Shown: one piece after another, positions 32,048 through 41,337 of the stretch
How positions within the stretch are numbered: the stretch's first letter is position 1
Layout of the letters: each line of letters starts with the position of its first letter
Assembly (NCBI GenBank): GCA_024867545.1
Contig: JANFNE010000045.1
Location: forward strand, 186,001 to 250,000
DNA length: 64,000 nucleotides
Direction: 5' to 3'
Source of the DNA: Phytopythium helicoides
Lineage: Eukaryota > Oomycota > Peronosporomycetes > Pythiales > Pythiaceae
Notes under the pieces: model-generated
The model's database searches: none
Told to the model about the DNA's origin: nothing
Seen by the model: the letters and a program-made list of their open reading frames with translations, nothing else
Translations under genes and position numbers: made by a program

Positions 32048-32836
32048 ATGAAGCTCACTGGCGCCATCGTCGCTGCCACCGCCATGCTCGCTGGTGTCAC
32101 CACCGCCGACGACTTTGCCAAGCTCGACCAGGCGCTGCCCTCGGGAATCGACATCTCCTCCATCACGCCGCTCTTCGACATTGACACGGACTCATGTCTG
32201 TTTAGCGCCGGTATCAGCCGCACAGGTGCTCAGAATGGCGGCCTCAAGCCGAGTGGATCGCTGACTGGTGGCTGCCGCAACGGGAACTTCCTCAACCTGT
32301 CGAACCTGTACCACCGCTACGCGTGCCTGACCAGTGGTAGCACCAAGTACTGTGGCCACTTCTTCTCGATCTACGCCCTTAAGGACCAGATCCTTGACGG
32401 CATTGAGAGTGGCCACCGCCACGACTGGGAGAAGGTGATCATCTGGACCGAGAACGGTGTTGCGACCTACGGTAGCTACAGCGCTCACTCCGGCGTGGGT
32501 ACCGCTGCCGCGTCGAGCATTCCTCAGCAGAACGGTCATCTCAAGTTCGTCTACCACAAGGACGGTGCTCTGACTCACGCTATGCGCTTCGCCAAGAGTG
32601 ACGAGACGACGGCGGAGAACCCGACGGGTGCTTGGTTCACGCCGACGATTGTGAGCTGGTACACGATGAAGGGCGACGGCGTGACGAACGCTCAGCTGCG
32701 CTCGGACTTGAACTCGTACGACTACGGTAGCGCCAACTTCCCGCAGACGGACAGCATTTTTGTGGACAAGCTGAACGAGTTCAAGCCTTCTACGTTCCCG
32801 ACTTTCACTCAGGCGAGCGTCGACAGCTCGCAGTAG
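32048..32836 (+). CDS. NLP: NLP/NPP1 necrosis-inducing-like protein, copy 5
   Basis: Intronless, 262 aa from the Met at 32048 (MKLTGAIVAATAMLAGVTTA), which restores a standard signal peptide; the open frame extends 87 codons further upstream without family similarity. GHRHDWE intact. The N-terminal two thirds resemble copy 4. The C-terminal SANFPQTDSIFVDKLNEF resembles copies 2 and 3, and the last residues (ASVDSSQ) and 3' flank resemble copy 7. The mosaic structure points to conversion among copies. Confidence 0.96.
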   Translation: MKLTGAIVAATAMLAGVTTADDFAKLDQALPSGIDISSITPLFDIDTDSCLFSAGISRTGAQNGGLKPSGSLTGGCRNGNFLNLSNLYHRYACLTSGSTKYCGHFFSIYALKDQILDGIESGHRHDWEKVIIWTENGVATYGSYSAHSGVGTAAASSIPQQNGHLKFVYHKDGALTHAMRFAKSDETTAENPTGAWFTPTIVSWYTMKGDGVTNAQLRSDLNSYDYGSANFPQTDSIFVDKLNEFKPSTFPTFTQASVDSSQ

Positions 32837-33525
32837 AGTGGTGTCATCCATTGTCATTCAAAAGTGTAGTTCACTCGCTGGCCGTGTTGGACCTGACGAG
32901 AATTTGAGCTTTTAGTACGTACAATCGATGTTGAGCCAGTAAAACCGTTCTACGCTTAGTCGTGTTGTGTTGGTGAAGCAGCGAGCCTTAAGATTCAGTT
33001 GGGTGTTTTGTGTCCGCATTGCTTCATCTTGCACCGCAGCAAAGTTGTACACTTCGATGTGCTACATGCAACAACGTTGCGGTGCAAGATAATCACGGGA
33101 TTTGCAAGAGACTAGCGGAAGCAGATTGACCGTCAATCAACTTGAGGATGGAGGCACAGCCACTGTAGAAAACGGATCGTTGCAGTTTTCAAACACTGCA
33201 GCATGTATAAAATGCTCTCTATACTGTGATGCTGTGATGCTGTGGCGCAGGAATTGCTGCCGTGACTCTGTACATTTGTGCCCGTGCAAAGGTTGTCCAG
33301 CGTATCCGCTAGTGTCACATCCACGTGTGCCTGCTCTCAGCACGCACTCGGCATTGCGGGCTTCGAACAGCAACAACACACACATCCAGCAATGCGAGCT
33401 GGCTCTTGGTGGTCAAACGCTGGCCCGGCACACAGCTCGCTCAGTCCTGCACTTCGGTCCACCTAGCTCATTCCTCCTTTCACCTCGCCCAGCTCAGGTC
33501 GTCTCCAGCTTCTGTCGCTACTACC
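32837..33525. other. Spacer and 5' flank of NLP copy 6, duplicated upstream of copy 8
   Basis: From about 32955 onward this region is related to 36100-36604. The two differ by several indels on the left and are nearly identical in the last about 200 bp. An initiator-like GCTCATTCCTCCTTT lies at 33466-33480. Confidence 0.7.
33466..33480 (+). promoter_or_regulatory. Oomycete initiator-like element, NLP copy 6
   Basis: GCTCATTCCTCCTTT resembles the oomycete Inr consensus (GCTCATTYYNCAWTTT) and lies 46 bp before the ATG. Confidence 0.55.
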
Positions 33526-34320
33526 ATGAAGCTCACTGGCGCCGTCGTCGCTGCCACCGCCATGCTCGCTGGTCTTGCTGCTGCCGACGACTTCCCCAAG
33601 CTCGACGAGGCCCTGCCGTCGGGAATCGACATCTCCTCCATCATCCCGCTCTTCGACATTGACACGGATGCATGCCTCTTCAGCGCCGGTATCAGCCGCA
33701 CGGGCGTGCAGAACGGAGGCCTCAAGCCGAGTGGATCGCTCACGGGCGGCTGCCGCAACAGCAACTTCCTCAACCTGTCGAACCTGTACCATCGCTACGC
33801 GTGCCAAGTGAGTGGCGGTGTGAACTACTGCGGTCACTTCTTCTCGATCTACGCCCTTAAGGACCAGATCCTGAGTGGCATTCAGAGCGGTCACCGCCAC
33901 GACTGGGAGAAGGTCATCGTCTGGACGGAGAACGGTGTTGCCACCTACGGCAGCTACAGTGCGCACTCGGGTGTGGGTACTGCTGCTGCTGCTGACATCC
34001 CGCAGCAGGATGGTCACCTCAAGTTCGTCTACCACAAGGACGGAGCGGTGACGCACTGCTTCCGCTTTGCCAAGTGGGACGAGGGTCCGAACGACGCCGA
34101 GAACCCGACAGGTGCTTGGTTCACGCCGACGATTGTGAGCTGGTACACGATGAAGGGTGACGGCGTGAGCAACGAACAGCTTCGCGCAGACCTGAACACC
34201 TACAACTACGGAAGCGCCGACTTCCCGCAGACGGACAGCATCTTCCTCGACAGGCTGAACTCGTTCAAACCATCTACGTTCCCGACTTTCACACAGGCGA
34301 GCGTTGACAACTCTAAGTGA
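33526..34320 (+). CDS. NLP: NLP/NPP1 necrosis-inducing-like protein, copy 6
   Basis: Intronless, 264 aa from 33526 (MKLTGAVVAATAMLAGLAAA signal peptide). GHRHDWE intact. Distinguishing features are TDACLFSAGISRTGVQN, the two Cys around VSGGVNYCG, and FAKWDEGPNDAENP. The sequence is almost identical to copy 8 except for the C-terminal segment from about residue 226 (NYGSADFPQTDSIFLDRLNS here). The Met chosen follows the initiator by a short leader; the longer frame to 33325 includes the promoter. Confidence 0.96.
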   Translation: MKLTGAVVAATAMLAGLAAADDFPKLDEALPSGIDISSIIPLFDIDTDACLFSAGISRTGVQNGGLKPSGSLTGGCRNSNFLNLSNLYHRYACQVSGGVNYCGHFFSIYALKDQILSGIQSGHRHDWEKVIVWTENGVATYGSYSAHSGVGTAAAADIPQQDGHLKFVYHKDGAVTHCFRFAKWDEGPNDAENPTGAWFTPTIVSWYTMKGDGVSNEQLRADLNTYNYGSADFPQTDSIFLDRLNSFKPSTFPTFTQASVDNSK

Positions 34321-34715
34321 TCGTTGCGTCAGAGGTGCCTTGGTCTTGATGGCTTTTGATTTCAGTTTTAGTTGAGTGATTAACCAAAGTTTGTTGATAT
34401 CAGCAAATAATGAACCACGTCTTGTTTAGTTTTCTGACTTGAAAACCGCTCGAACAGACTGTCTGCGTCAATGGAGCCGTCTTCACTCCCATGATCCTTT
34501 TGAGCATGAGTATCGGTGCCTAGAGTATCTTTCGAGGTAGTCACAGCAATAAATGAAGCACAGCAAACGCATAAATCGTCCAGCTGGCGTGTCTGCTCTC
34601 AACTTTCAATTTGATCTTGCAGATTCATCGATCAGCGTGCTTTCTACTGGAGATCACTCTTCATCCTTGCGCCTCGAGCTCACACCTCCAACTCCAGCTT
34701 TGTCCTGCTAGAAGC
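34321..34715. other. Spacer between NLP copies 6 and 7
   Basis: No gene; AT-rich, with a C/T-rich leader just before copy 7. Confidence 0.5.
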
Positions 34716-35498
34716 ATGAAGTTCATCGCCCCCGTTGCTGCCTTCGCGATGCTTGCGACATCTACTTTCGCTGACGATTTCCCCAAGCTTGATGAAGCCC
34801 TGCCGTCTGGAACCGGCATTTCTTCAATCACGCCGCTCATTGATATCACCACGGATTCTTGCTTGTTTAGTGCCGGCATCAGCCGGACTGGTGCTCAAAA
34901 CGGTGGTCTCAAGCCTAGCGGTGCCCTCACTGGTGGATGCCGCAACAACAACTTCATGAACCTATCCAACTTGTATCATCGCTACGCGTGCCTCGACAGC
35001 GACGGCGTGACCTACTGCGGCCACTTCTTTTCCATTTACGCTCTCAAGGATCAAATTTTTCCTTACATTGAAAGCGGTCACCGTCATGAGTGGGAAAAAG
35101 TGATTGTCTGGACTGAGAATGGCGTTGCGACGTACGGCAGCTACAGTGCCCACTCTGGGGTCGGCACCGCCGCTGCTTCTGACATTCCGCAGCAAAACGG
35201 TCACCTCAAGTTCGTCTACCACAAGGACGGATTGCTCACTCACAGCTTCCGGTTTGCGACGAGCTCCGACAAGGTCGAGAACCCGACGGGTGAATGGATC
35301 ACGCCCACCATTGCCAGCTGGTACACTATGACAGGAGATGGCACGACGAATGCTCAGCTGCGTGCGGATCTGAACTCGTACGACTACGGAAAGGCTGACT
35401 TCCCGCAGACGGACTCCATTTTCTTGGGCAAGCTGAACGAGTTCAAGCCGTCCACGTTCCCGACTTTCACTCAGGCGAGCGTCGACAGCTCGCAGTAG
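34716..35498 (+). CDS. NLP: NLP/NPP1 protein, copy 7, with GHRHEWE heptapeptide
   Basis: Intronless, 260 aa from 34716 (MKFIAPVAAFAMLATSTFA). The otherwise invariant heptapeptide reads GHRHEWE: the Asp that contributes to divalent-cation binding in structurally studied NLPs is Glu. It also has GTGISS in place of GIDISS, PLIDITTD in place of the usual FDIDTD, and EWITPTIASWYTM, so this is the most diverged intact copy. The C-terminal YDYGKADFPQTDSIFLGKLN is shared with copy 8. Whether it is cytolytic is unknown; other conservative changes suggest it may still fold. Confidence 0.95.
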   Translation: MKFIAPVAAFAMLATSTFADDFPKLDEALPSGTGISSITPLIDITTDSCLFSAGISRTGAQNGGLKPSGALTGGCRNNNFMNLSNLYHRYACLDSDGVTYCGHFFSIYALKDQIFPYIESGHRHEWEKVIVWTENGVATYGSYSAHSGVGTAAASDIPQQNGHLKFVYHKDGLLTHSFRFATSSDKVENPTGEWITPTIASWYTMTGDGTTNAQLRADLNSYDYGKADFPQTDSIFLGKLNEFKPSTFPTFTQASVDSSQ

Positions 35499-36604
35499 GG
35501 TGGTGTCGTCCTTTGTCGTTCAAAGGTGTAGTTCGCTAGCTGGCTGTGTTGAAGCCAACGAGTTTTTGAACTATTAGCGCAATCGATATCGATAGAAGGC
35601 AGTAAAACTGTTCTTCAGAACTGTTTCCCGTGGCGATCTGTAGCGACTTGTGGTTAGAAATGCTGTATAAAGTCATTCTGGCACTCCCCAAGCGCTACAG
35701 ATCTAAATCAAGCACAAATGTTGCACAGTTGGTCGTCAGACTAGATTGAGCAACATCCAGTCATCTCTCCATGAGCCATGGATTTGATTCTTGTGTGGAA
35801 TATCAATGAAGATGGAGGAGGTAGCTGAACTCGGTTTGGCAGAACATTCCCTCTAAAACCTCTTTGTTGACTTTATCTGTTTGTGTTTATCCGTACTTCA
35901 TCGAACGACTTTCAAGCTCGTGGCTCGAGTTGTACAACTCTTTATTTCTGGGCATTGACTTTCCGTGCGCAATGTTCATTTTTAGCGAAGACGTAAATGA
36001 CCCTGATGTTTACCCTGTGGGGCGCTGACAATCTGAACGACCGATTATGGCACAAGATCTTCAGCACTTAAATTCTTACGGGGAGCGGTCCACTCTTCTA
36101 AGCGTCTTGTGTTGTGTTGGTGAATCAGCGAGTCTCAAGATTCGGTTGGGTGTGTTGTGTCAGCATTGCTTCGAAGTGCAACATGCAACAACGTTGCGGT
36201 GCAAGATAATCACTGGATTTGCTAGTCTAGTTGATGGAGATTACGAACAAAAGGGACTGGTCATTGTTTTATGGTTTGCACGGACACTGTAGAAAACGAA
36301 TCGTTGGCGTTTTCAAACACTCCAGCATGTATGCTGTGGCGCAGGAATTGCGGCCACGATTCTGTACGTTTGTGCCCGTGCAAAGGTTGTCCAGCGTATC
36401 CGCGTGTGCCTGCTCTCAGCACGCACTCGGCATTGCGGGCTTCGAACAGCAACAACACACACATCCAGCAATGCGAGCTGGCTCTTGGTGGTCAAACGCT
36501 GGCCCGGCACACAGCTCGCTCAGTCCTGCACTTCGGTCCACCTAGCTCATTCCTCCTTTCACCTCGCCCAGCTCAGGTCGTCTCCAGCTTCTGTCGCTAC
36601 TACC
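35499..36604. other. Spacer and duplicated 5' flank of NLP copy 8
   Basis: 3' flank of copy 7 resembles that of copy 5 for about 60 bp. From about 36100 the sequence repeats the region upstream of copy 6 (TTGTGTTGGTGAA block, CAACAACGTTGCGGTGCAAG block, then the leader). No gene. Confidence 0.65.
36545..36559 (+). promoter_or_regulatory. Oomycete initiator-like element, NLP copy 8
   Basis: Same GCTCATTCCTCCTTT as copy 6, 46 bp before the ATG. Confidence 0.55.
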
Positions 36605-37399
36605 ATGAAGCTCACTGGCGCCGTCGTCGCTGCCACCGCCATGCTCGCTGGTCTTGCTGCTGCCGACGACTTCCCCAAGCTCGACGAGGCCCTGCCGTCG
36701 GGAATCGACATCTCCTCCATCATCCCGCTCTTCGACATTGACACGGATGCATGCCTCTTCAGCGCCGGTATCAGCCGCACGGGCGTGCAGAACGGAGGCC
36801 TCAAGCCGAGTGGATCGCTCACGGGCGGCTGCCGCAACAGCAACTTCCTCAACCTGTCGAACCTGTACCATCGCTACGCGTGCCAAGTGAGTGGCGGTGT
36901 GAACTACTGCGGTCACTTCTTCTCGATCTACGCCCTTAAGGACCAGATCCTGAGTGGCATTCAGAGTGGTCACCGCCACGACTGGGAGAAGGTCATCGTC
37001 TGGACGGAGAACGGTGTTGCCACCTACGGCAGCTACAGTGCGCACTCGGGTGTGGGTACTGCTGCTGCTGCTGACATCCCGCAGCAGGATGGTCACCTCA
37101 AGTTCGTCTACCACAAGGACGGAGCGGTGACGCACTGCTTCCGCTTTGCCAAGTGGGACGAGGGTCCGAACGACGCCGAGAACCCGACAGGTGCTTGGTT
37201 CACGCCGACGATTGTGAGCTGGTACACGATGAAGGGTGACGGCGTGAGCAACGAACAGCTTCGCGCAGACCTGAACACCTACGACTACGGAAAGGCTGAC
37301 TTCCCACAGACGGACTCCATTTTCTTGGGCAAGCTGAACGAGTTCAAGCCGTCCACGTTCCCGACTTTCACACAGGCGAGCGTTGACAACTCGAAGTAG
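36605..37399 (+). CDS. NLP: NLP/NPP1 necrosis-inducing-like protein, copy 8 (chimaeric)
   Basis: Intronless, 264 aa from 36605. The first about 225 codons and the 5' flank are nearly identical to copy 6. From about 37281 to 37372 the DNA instead matches copy 7 (YDYGKADFPQTDSIFLGKLN), and the final codons (ASVDNSK) return to the copy 6 type. This is the pattern of a short gene-conversion tract of about 90 bp with copy 7 as donor. GHRHDWE intact, signal peptide intact. Confidence 0.96.
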   Translation: MKLTGAVVAATAMLAGLAAADDFPKLDEALPSGIDISSIIPLFDIDTDACLFSAGISRTGVQNGGLKPSGSLTGGCRNSNFLNLSNLYHRYACQVSGGVNYCGHFFSIYALKDQILSGIQSGHRHDWEKVIVWTENGVATYGSYSAHSGVGTAAAADIPQQDGHLKFVYHKDGAVTHCFRFAKWDEGPNDAENPTGAWFTPTIVSWYTMKGDGVSNEQLRADLNTYDYGKADFPQTDSIFLGKLNEFKPSTFPTFTQASVDNSK

Positions 37400-37620
37400 G
37401 CAATTGCGATTGATTTGCATTTCATCCAAGTACAGTGCACCGAGATCTTAAAAAAAAAGATCAAAGGCAATGGGAATCGAACATAAAATGTTTGGAAAGC
37501 ATTGTGCATACATCAAAGGCTTTGAATCATGCATACGAACGAGTCCTACCTAAACTCTCGTACACAATGATTACTTGTTGGTCGGTTGCTGCCGTCGTGT
37601 TATCGCTGCGACCACAGTGC

Positions 37621-39010
37621 CTAGTTATACGGCACGTACTCCAGCTCATCGCAATTCTTGAACTGGGTGACGTCCGGACCAATATACTCTGCGAGTGGGT
37701 CGATTCCTGAGAACTTGATCCACTGTTCCATCGTGCGCTTGTTGCCGATCTGGAACTTTTCAATGTCGGTGCGGTCAAAGTCCTCTGCGGTCACAGGGAG
37801 GCCGAGATTGTACCGGATCCGGCGCTTGGACGGCTGCTGGATAAGCCACCGCTGGCCCCAGTCTCGCTCCCACACCACCTTTCGCTTCTCGTACCAGTGG
37901 TACACAATATCTTCAGACGGCACATAAAAGTCGTAGCCGCTCGTCCACAGGCGAGTTGCGCGGGAGTACTCCTCGCCATGGAACAGGTATGGCGTGTATG
38001 GGTCGTTGCGCACCTCCTTGGCTTGCTTGCACGAGCCAAAGTTGAAGCCACCAGCCAACTGCGACATGAGGCGGGGCTTGGGCGTGTCCTTCTTGTCGAT
38101 CCACATGGGTGCAGCGTACTGCACCATGGAATCCTTGTCCTGCGTCTCGATGCGGGCCATGCACATGAGCTGCACCTTGTCGTCGACGTCGTGCAGCGTG
38201 AGGTGCTCTGTCGACTTGGGGTACACGGTGATGATGGCGTACGGGTTCTCGATCGAGTCCCACTGCGCCATGATCTTCTCGTCCCATTTGGGGATGAAGA
38301 TGAGGTGCGAGTCGATGGCCATGCAAAAGTCCTCGTCCTTGATGGCCTCCTCCGTCGCGTATCTGGCCGCGGTCGGTCCCTGCGGAAGCAGCATCATCTT
38401 ATGAGTCCCCCCCCCTCCCCACGTACACGAGCTGCATGGTCCTCAAGGCGCGCACCGTGGCGTTGGCGGCGTCGATCTGCGACGAGACTAGCTGCGCTCT
38501 GCGGCACTCTCCCTCGCCGACGAGGTCGCAGAAGACCTCGACGCACGGGCGCTCTCCCTCCGCCTCGTATATCTGGTCGTACAGGCTGACGCGCACGAGG
38601 TCTGGCTCGGCCGCGTTCTCAAAGATGGAGCGCAGCGTCTCGGAGCAGCGCGCCGAGTCTCGGTAGTTGGCGATCATGATCATGGTGCGGCGGCCGTTGA
38701 CGACCGAGGTGGGCGCTGGCGTGGGCGCCTCGGTGGCCTCCTCGGCCGGCTCTGCCTCAGCGTAGCGCTCCGCGTCCGTCCTGGCGTCGGCCTCTGGCTG
38801 CGCGGGCGCCAGCTGGTCGCTCCGCAGTCGCGCGACCTGCGCGTGCGCGTCCTGCGCGTCGCCCGCCACCTGCTGCAGGTACAGGAACTCGTACAAGACG
38901 ACGACGAGGCACACGAGCGGGAACACCATGAGCACGGCGAAGCGCAGGTCCCAGCCGGCGGCGCGCCGCTGGTCGCGCGCCACGCGCCCGAAGGGCAGCG
39001 GGGGGCTCAT
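37621..39010 (-). CDS. PF11397-type glycosyltransferase (GlcNAc transferase-like), type II membrane protein, 2 exons
   Basis: Model: exon 1 38423-39010, exon 2 37621-38379, with a 43-nt intron in phase 0, giving 448 aa. A single hydrophobic segment at about residues 22-45 (LMVFPLVCLVVVLYEFLYL) fits a Golgi type II anchor. It is followed by an Ala/Glu-rich stem and the catalytic region IMIANYRDSARCSETL, RVSLYDQIYEAEGE, GPTAARYATEEAIKDEDF, and AIDSHLIFIPKWDEK. This order matches the GlcNAc (PF11397, GT60-like) family, which transfers N-acetylglucosamine to hydroxyproline or serine/threonine. Acceptor unknown. Its 5' flank borders the NLP tandem array. Confidence 0.85.
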
Positions 39011-39177
39011 GGGGGGCGAGCACTTGCAGGCAATGGGGGAGGAGTATGGAGATGGAAGCGGGCACTGGGGCGGGGAGTGACGAAAGCGCTGACGTGGCCA
39101 GCGAGGTCGAGGCGGGATGGACGTGCACGACGTCGGTCGTCCCACCATGGGCGAACGACGTCCGTTGCACACAGATC
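39011..39177. promoter_or_regulatory. Upstream region of the glycosyltransferase gene
   Basis: About 170 bp between the glycosyltransferase start and the left edge of the 2,771-bp array; probably its core promoter. Confidence 0.45.
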
Positions 39178-39885
39178 ACCAGCCTTCAGCTGGCGTGCAG
39201 GAAGCAGCGTAATCGGCGAGCACGCTCAGGCAGGAGATGGATGCTCGCCACCACAAAACCCGAGACCGAACGTACATTGCACACGCACCGACAGAGGCAC
39301 AGACCTTCAAGGCCACACACAACACCGGACGCTCAGCTGCCAACGAGAACACCGGACTGAAGCAGGATTTCCTTCGCAACTCCCTTCGTATCGATACGAT
39401 TCAGACAGAGCTCGCCGCTCGTCTCGGCGTTTGGACGGGCTCAGTATATACGGATACACAACACTCGTCCTGTACACGCACACACCAGCACCAATTGATG
39501 CTCAAAACCAGAGCTTTTCGCTACGAGGAGCTCATCGAGCTGACTGCTCAACTCACTACTCGGAGGATGATCGCCGAGACTCTCATCTCTCGGCGAGAGA
39601 TACATAATGCTCGTCGTGGATACTGTGCAGAGTTGGTGCGAGATATCGAGCACTGACTAACAAACATACTAACACCCATACTAAAGACCGGCTCTAATGG
39701 CAACGTCGCACTGGCACAGACTCGCTGTCCGACCGCCGTCTGTACTGTATTGATTAGCGTTATTGCTGCACATCCCATGATCGGATCGATCTGCCCTCCT
39801 TGTGCCGCGGATACATGTGGTTGCTGCTGCAGTCGTCATGGTCACGGGCGGCTATCCCTCGGTGAGTCTGCATGGGTCGACTCAC

Positions 39886-39898
39886 TCATTCCACATTT
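39886..39898 (+). promoter_or_regulatory. Oomycete initiator, NLP copy 9
   Basis: TCATTCCACATTT, a close match to the oomycete Inr consensus, 36 bp before the ATG. Confidence 0.7.
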
Positions 39899-39933
39899 CT
39901 CCACCAAGAGCTCACTTGCCTCACTCACTCAAG

Positions 39934-40716
39934 ATGAAGACCTTCGCTGTCCTCGCTATCGCCTCGGCCCTCGCTGGCTTTGCTGCCGCTGACAACTTCC
40001 CCAAGCTCGACGAGGCACTCCCCTCGGGAATCGACATCTCGGCCATCTACCCCGTTTTCGACTACGACTCGGACAGCTGCCTCCCCAGCGCTGGTATCAG
40101 TCGCACCGGCGAGCAAAACGGCGGTCTCAAGCCGACGGGATCACTCACAGGCGGCTGCCGTCACGGTGACTTCATGAACCTGTCCAACACGTACCACCGC
40201 TACGCGTGCATTGACAGCAACAATGTGAAGTACTGCGGTCACTTCTTCTCTGTGTACATGCTCAAGGACCAGATCCTGAGTGGCATTAAGAGCGGTCACC
40301 GCCACGACTGGGAGAAGGCCATCGTCTGGACGGAGAATGGCGTCGTGACCTACGGCAGCTACAGTGCGCACTCGGGTGTGGGCACCGCTGCTGCTGCTGA
40401 CATCCCGCAGCAGGATGGCCACCTCAAGTTCGTCTACCACAAGGACGGTGTGGCTACGCACGCCATGCGCTTTGCCAAGACGGATGAGACGGCCGAGAAC
40501 CCGCAGGGTGCATTCGTGACCCCTACGATTGTGAGCTGGTACACCATGGTTGGCGATGGCGTCACGAACCAGGATCTGCGTGACAAGCTCAACACCTACG
40601 ACTACGGCAGCGCCAACTTCCCGCACAACGATGGCCGCTTCCTTGGTGCGCTCAACGACTACAAGCCGGCAAACTTCCCGACTTTTACTCAGGAGAGTGT
40701 CGACAACTCGCAGTAA
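39934..40716 (+). CDS. NLP: NLP/NPP1 necrosis-inducing-like protein, copy 9
   Basis: Intronless, 260 aa from 39934 (MKTFAVLAIASALAGFAAA signal peptide). The open frame extends 44 codons upstream but contains the initiator, so the internal Met is right. Subfamily features are YPVFDYDSDSCLPSAG, RTGEQNGGL, MNLSNTYHRYAC, GHRHDWEKAIVW and AENPQGAFVTPTI. The C-terminal SANFPHNDGRFLGALNDY is shared with copy 4. Encoded again with identical or nearly identical protein at 42705 and 45476. Confidence 0.97.
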   Translation: MKTFAVLAIASALAGFAAADNFPKLDEALPSGIDISAIYPVFDYDSDSCLPSAGISRTGEQNGGLKPTGSLTGGCRHGDFMNLSNTYHRYACIDSNNVKYCGHFFSVYMLKDQILSGIKSGHRHDWEKAIVWTENGVVTYGSYSAHSGVGTAAAADIPQQDGHLKFVYHKDGVATHAMRFAKTDETAENPQGAFVTPTIVSWYTMVGDGVTNQDLRDKLNTYDYGSANFPHNDGRFLGALNDYKPANFPTFTQESVDNSQ

Positions 40717-41337
40717 GCTAGACGCCTTCCTTTTTCGTCTGTGTAGTGTAGTTCGTGGTGAAAGTAAATATCACTAGTGTCCATACTGAAGTTGTAAGCA
40801 AAGCTCTTCAACCTCTTCAACATGTTTGACACGTCCGTTGAAGATTGCAGTCTTCAATGATTCAACCCCAAATCTTCTTCCTTCAGTCGACGGTAGATAT
40901 ATGCGCAAGGTGAGATTCAAGCAGATGCCTCTCCCGATTCACGATGACTCGGAGCCACGCAGCAAGTCACCAGGTCGTCCCAGGCCAGCAACGGAGTCCC
41001 TGGATTGTTCTCAAGATCACGCCGTTGACGATCGGCCACGAAGGCGTAAGGCACACTACGATATGTTATTAGTCTGTCGATGACTAGCGCATCGAGTTCC
41101 TATAGCTTCGCGACGCACGCATCTGCGTCGGTGGGAGCGCCACGACAGCCAAACCGCAGGCCAGAGCAGTTGTAGTTGAGGCCATCAGCGTGCTCTACAA
41201 TATCAAGTCAATATCGTGGTCGGACGCTGGTCAGAGGCCAGCTCAATTTATTACCAATCCGCCGTAAACCGACTGTTGCTCGCATTACATCGCGTTTCAT
41301 TCAGCACCCACCAAGCCACCAAGCTCGGCGTTATTCA

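Noticed and set aside
33325..33525. Upstream extensions of NLP copies 6 and 8
   Set aside because: They contain the initiator-like sequence and precede the signal peptide, so they are promoter, not coding.
36542..37429. Long antisense frame (295 codons) opposite NLP copy 8, with counterparts opposite other NLPs
   Set aside because: It mirrors the NLP codon bias; repeated in every copy because the gene is repeated.
39190..39660. Possible transposon terminal repeats at the array edge
   Set aside because: No inverted termini, target-site duplication or transposase frame was seen; the structure fits tandem duplication.
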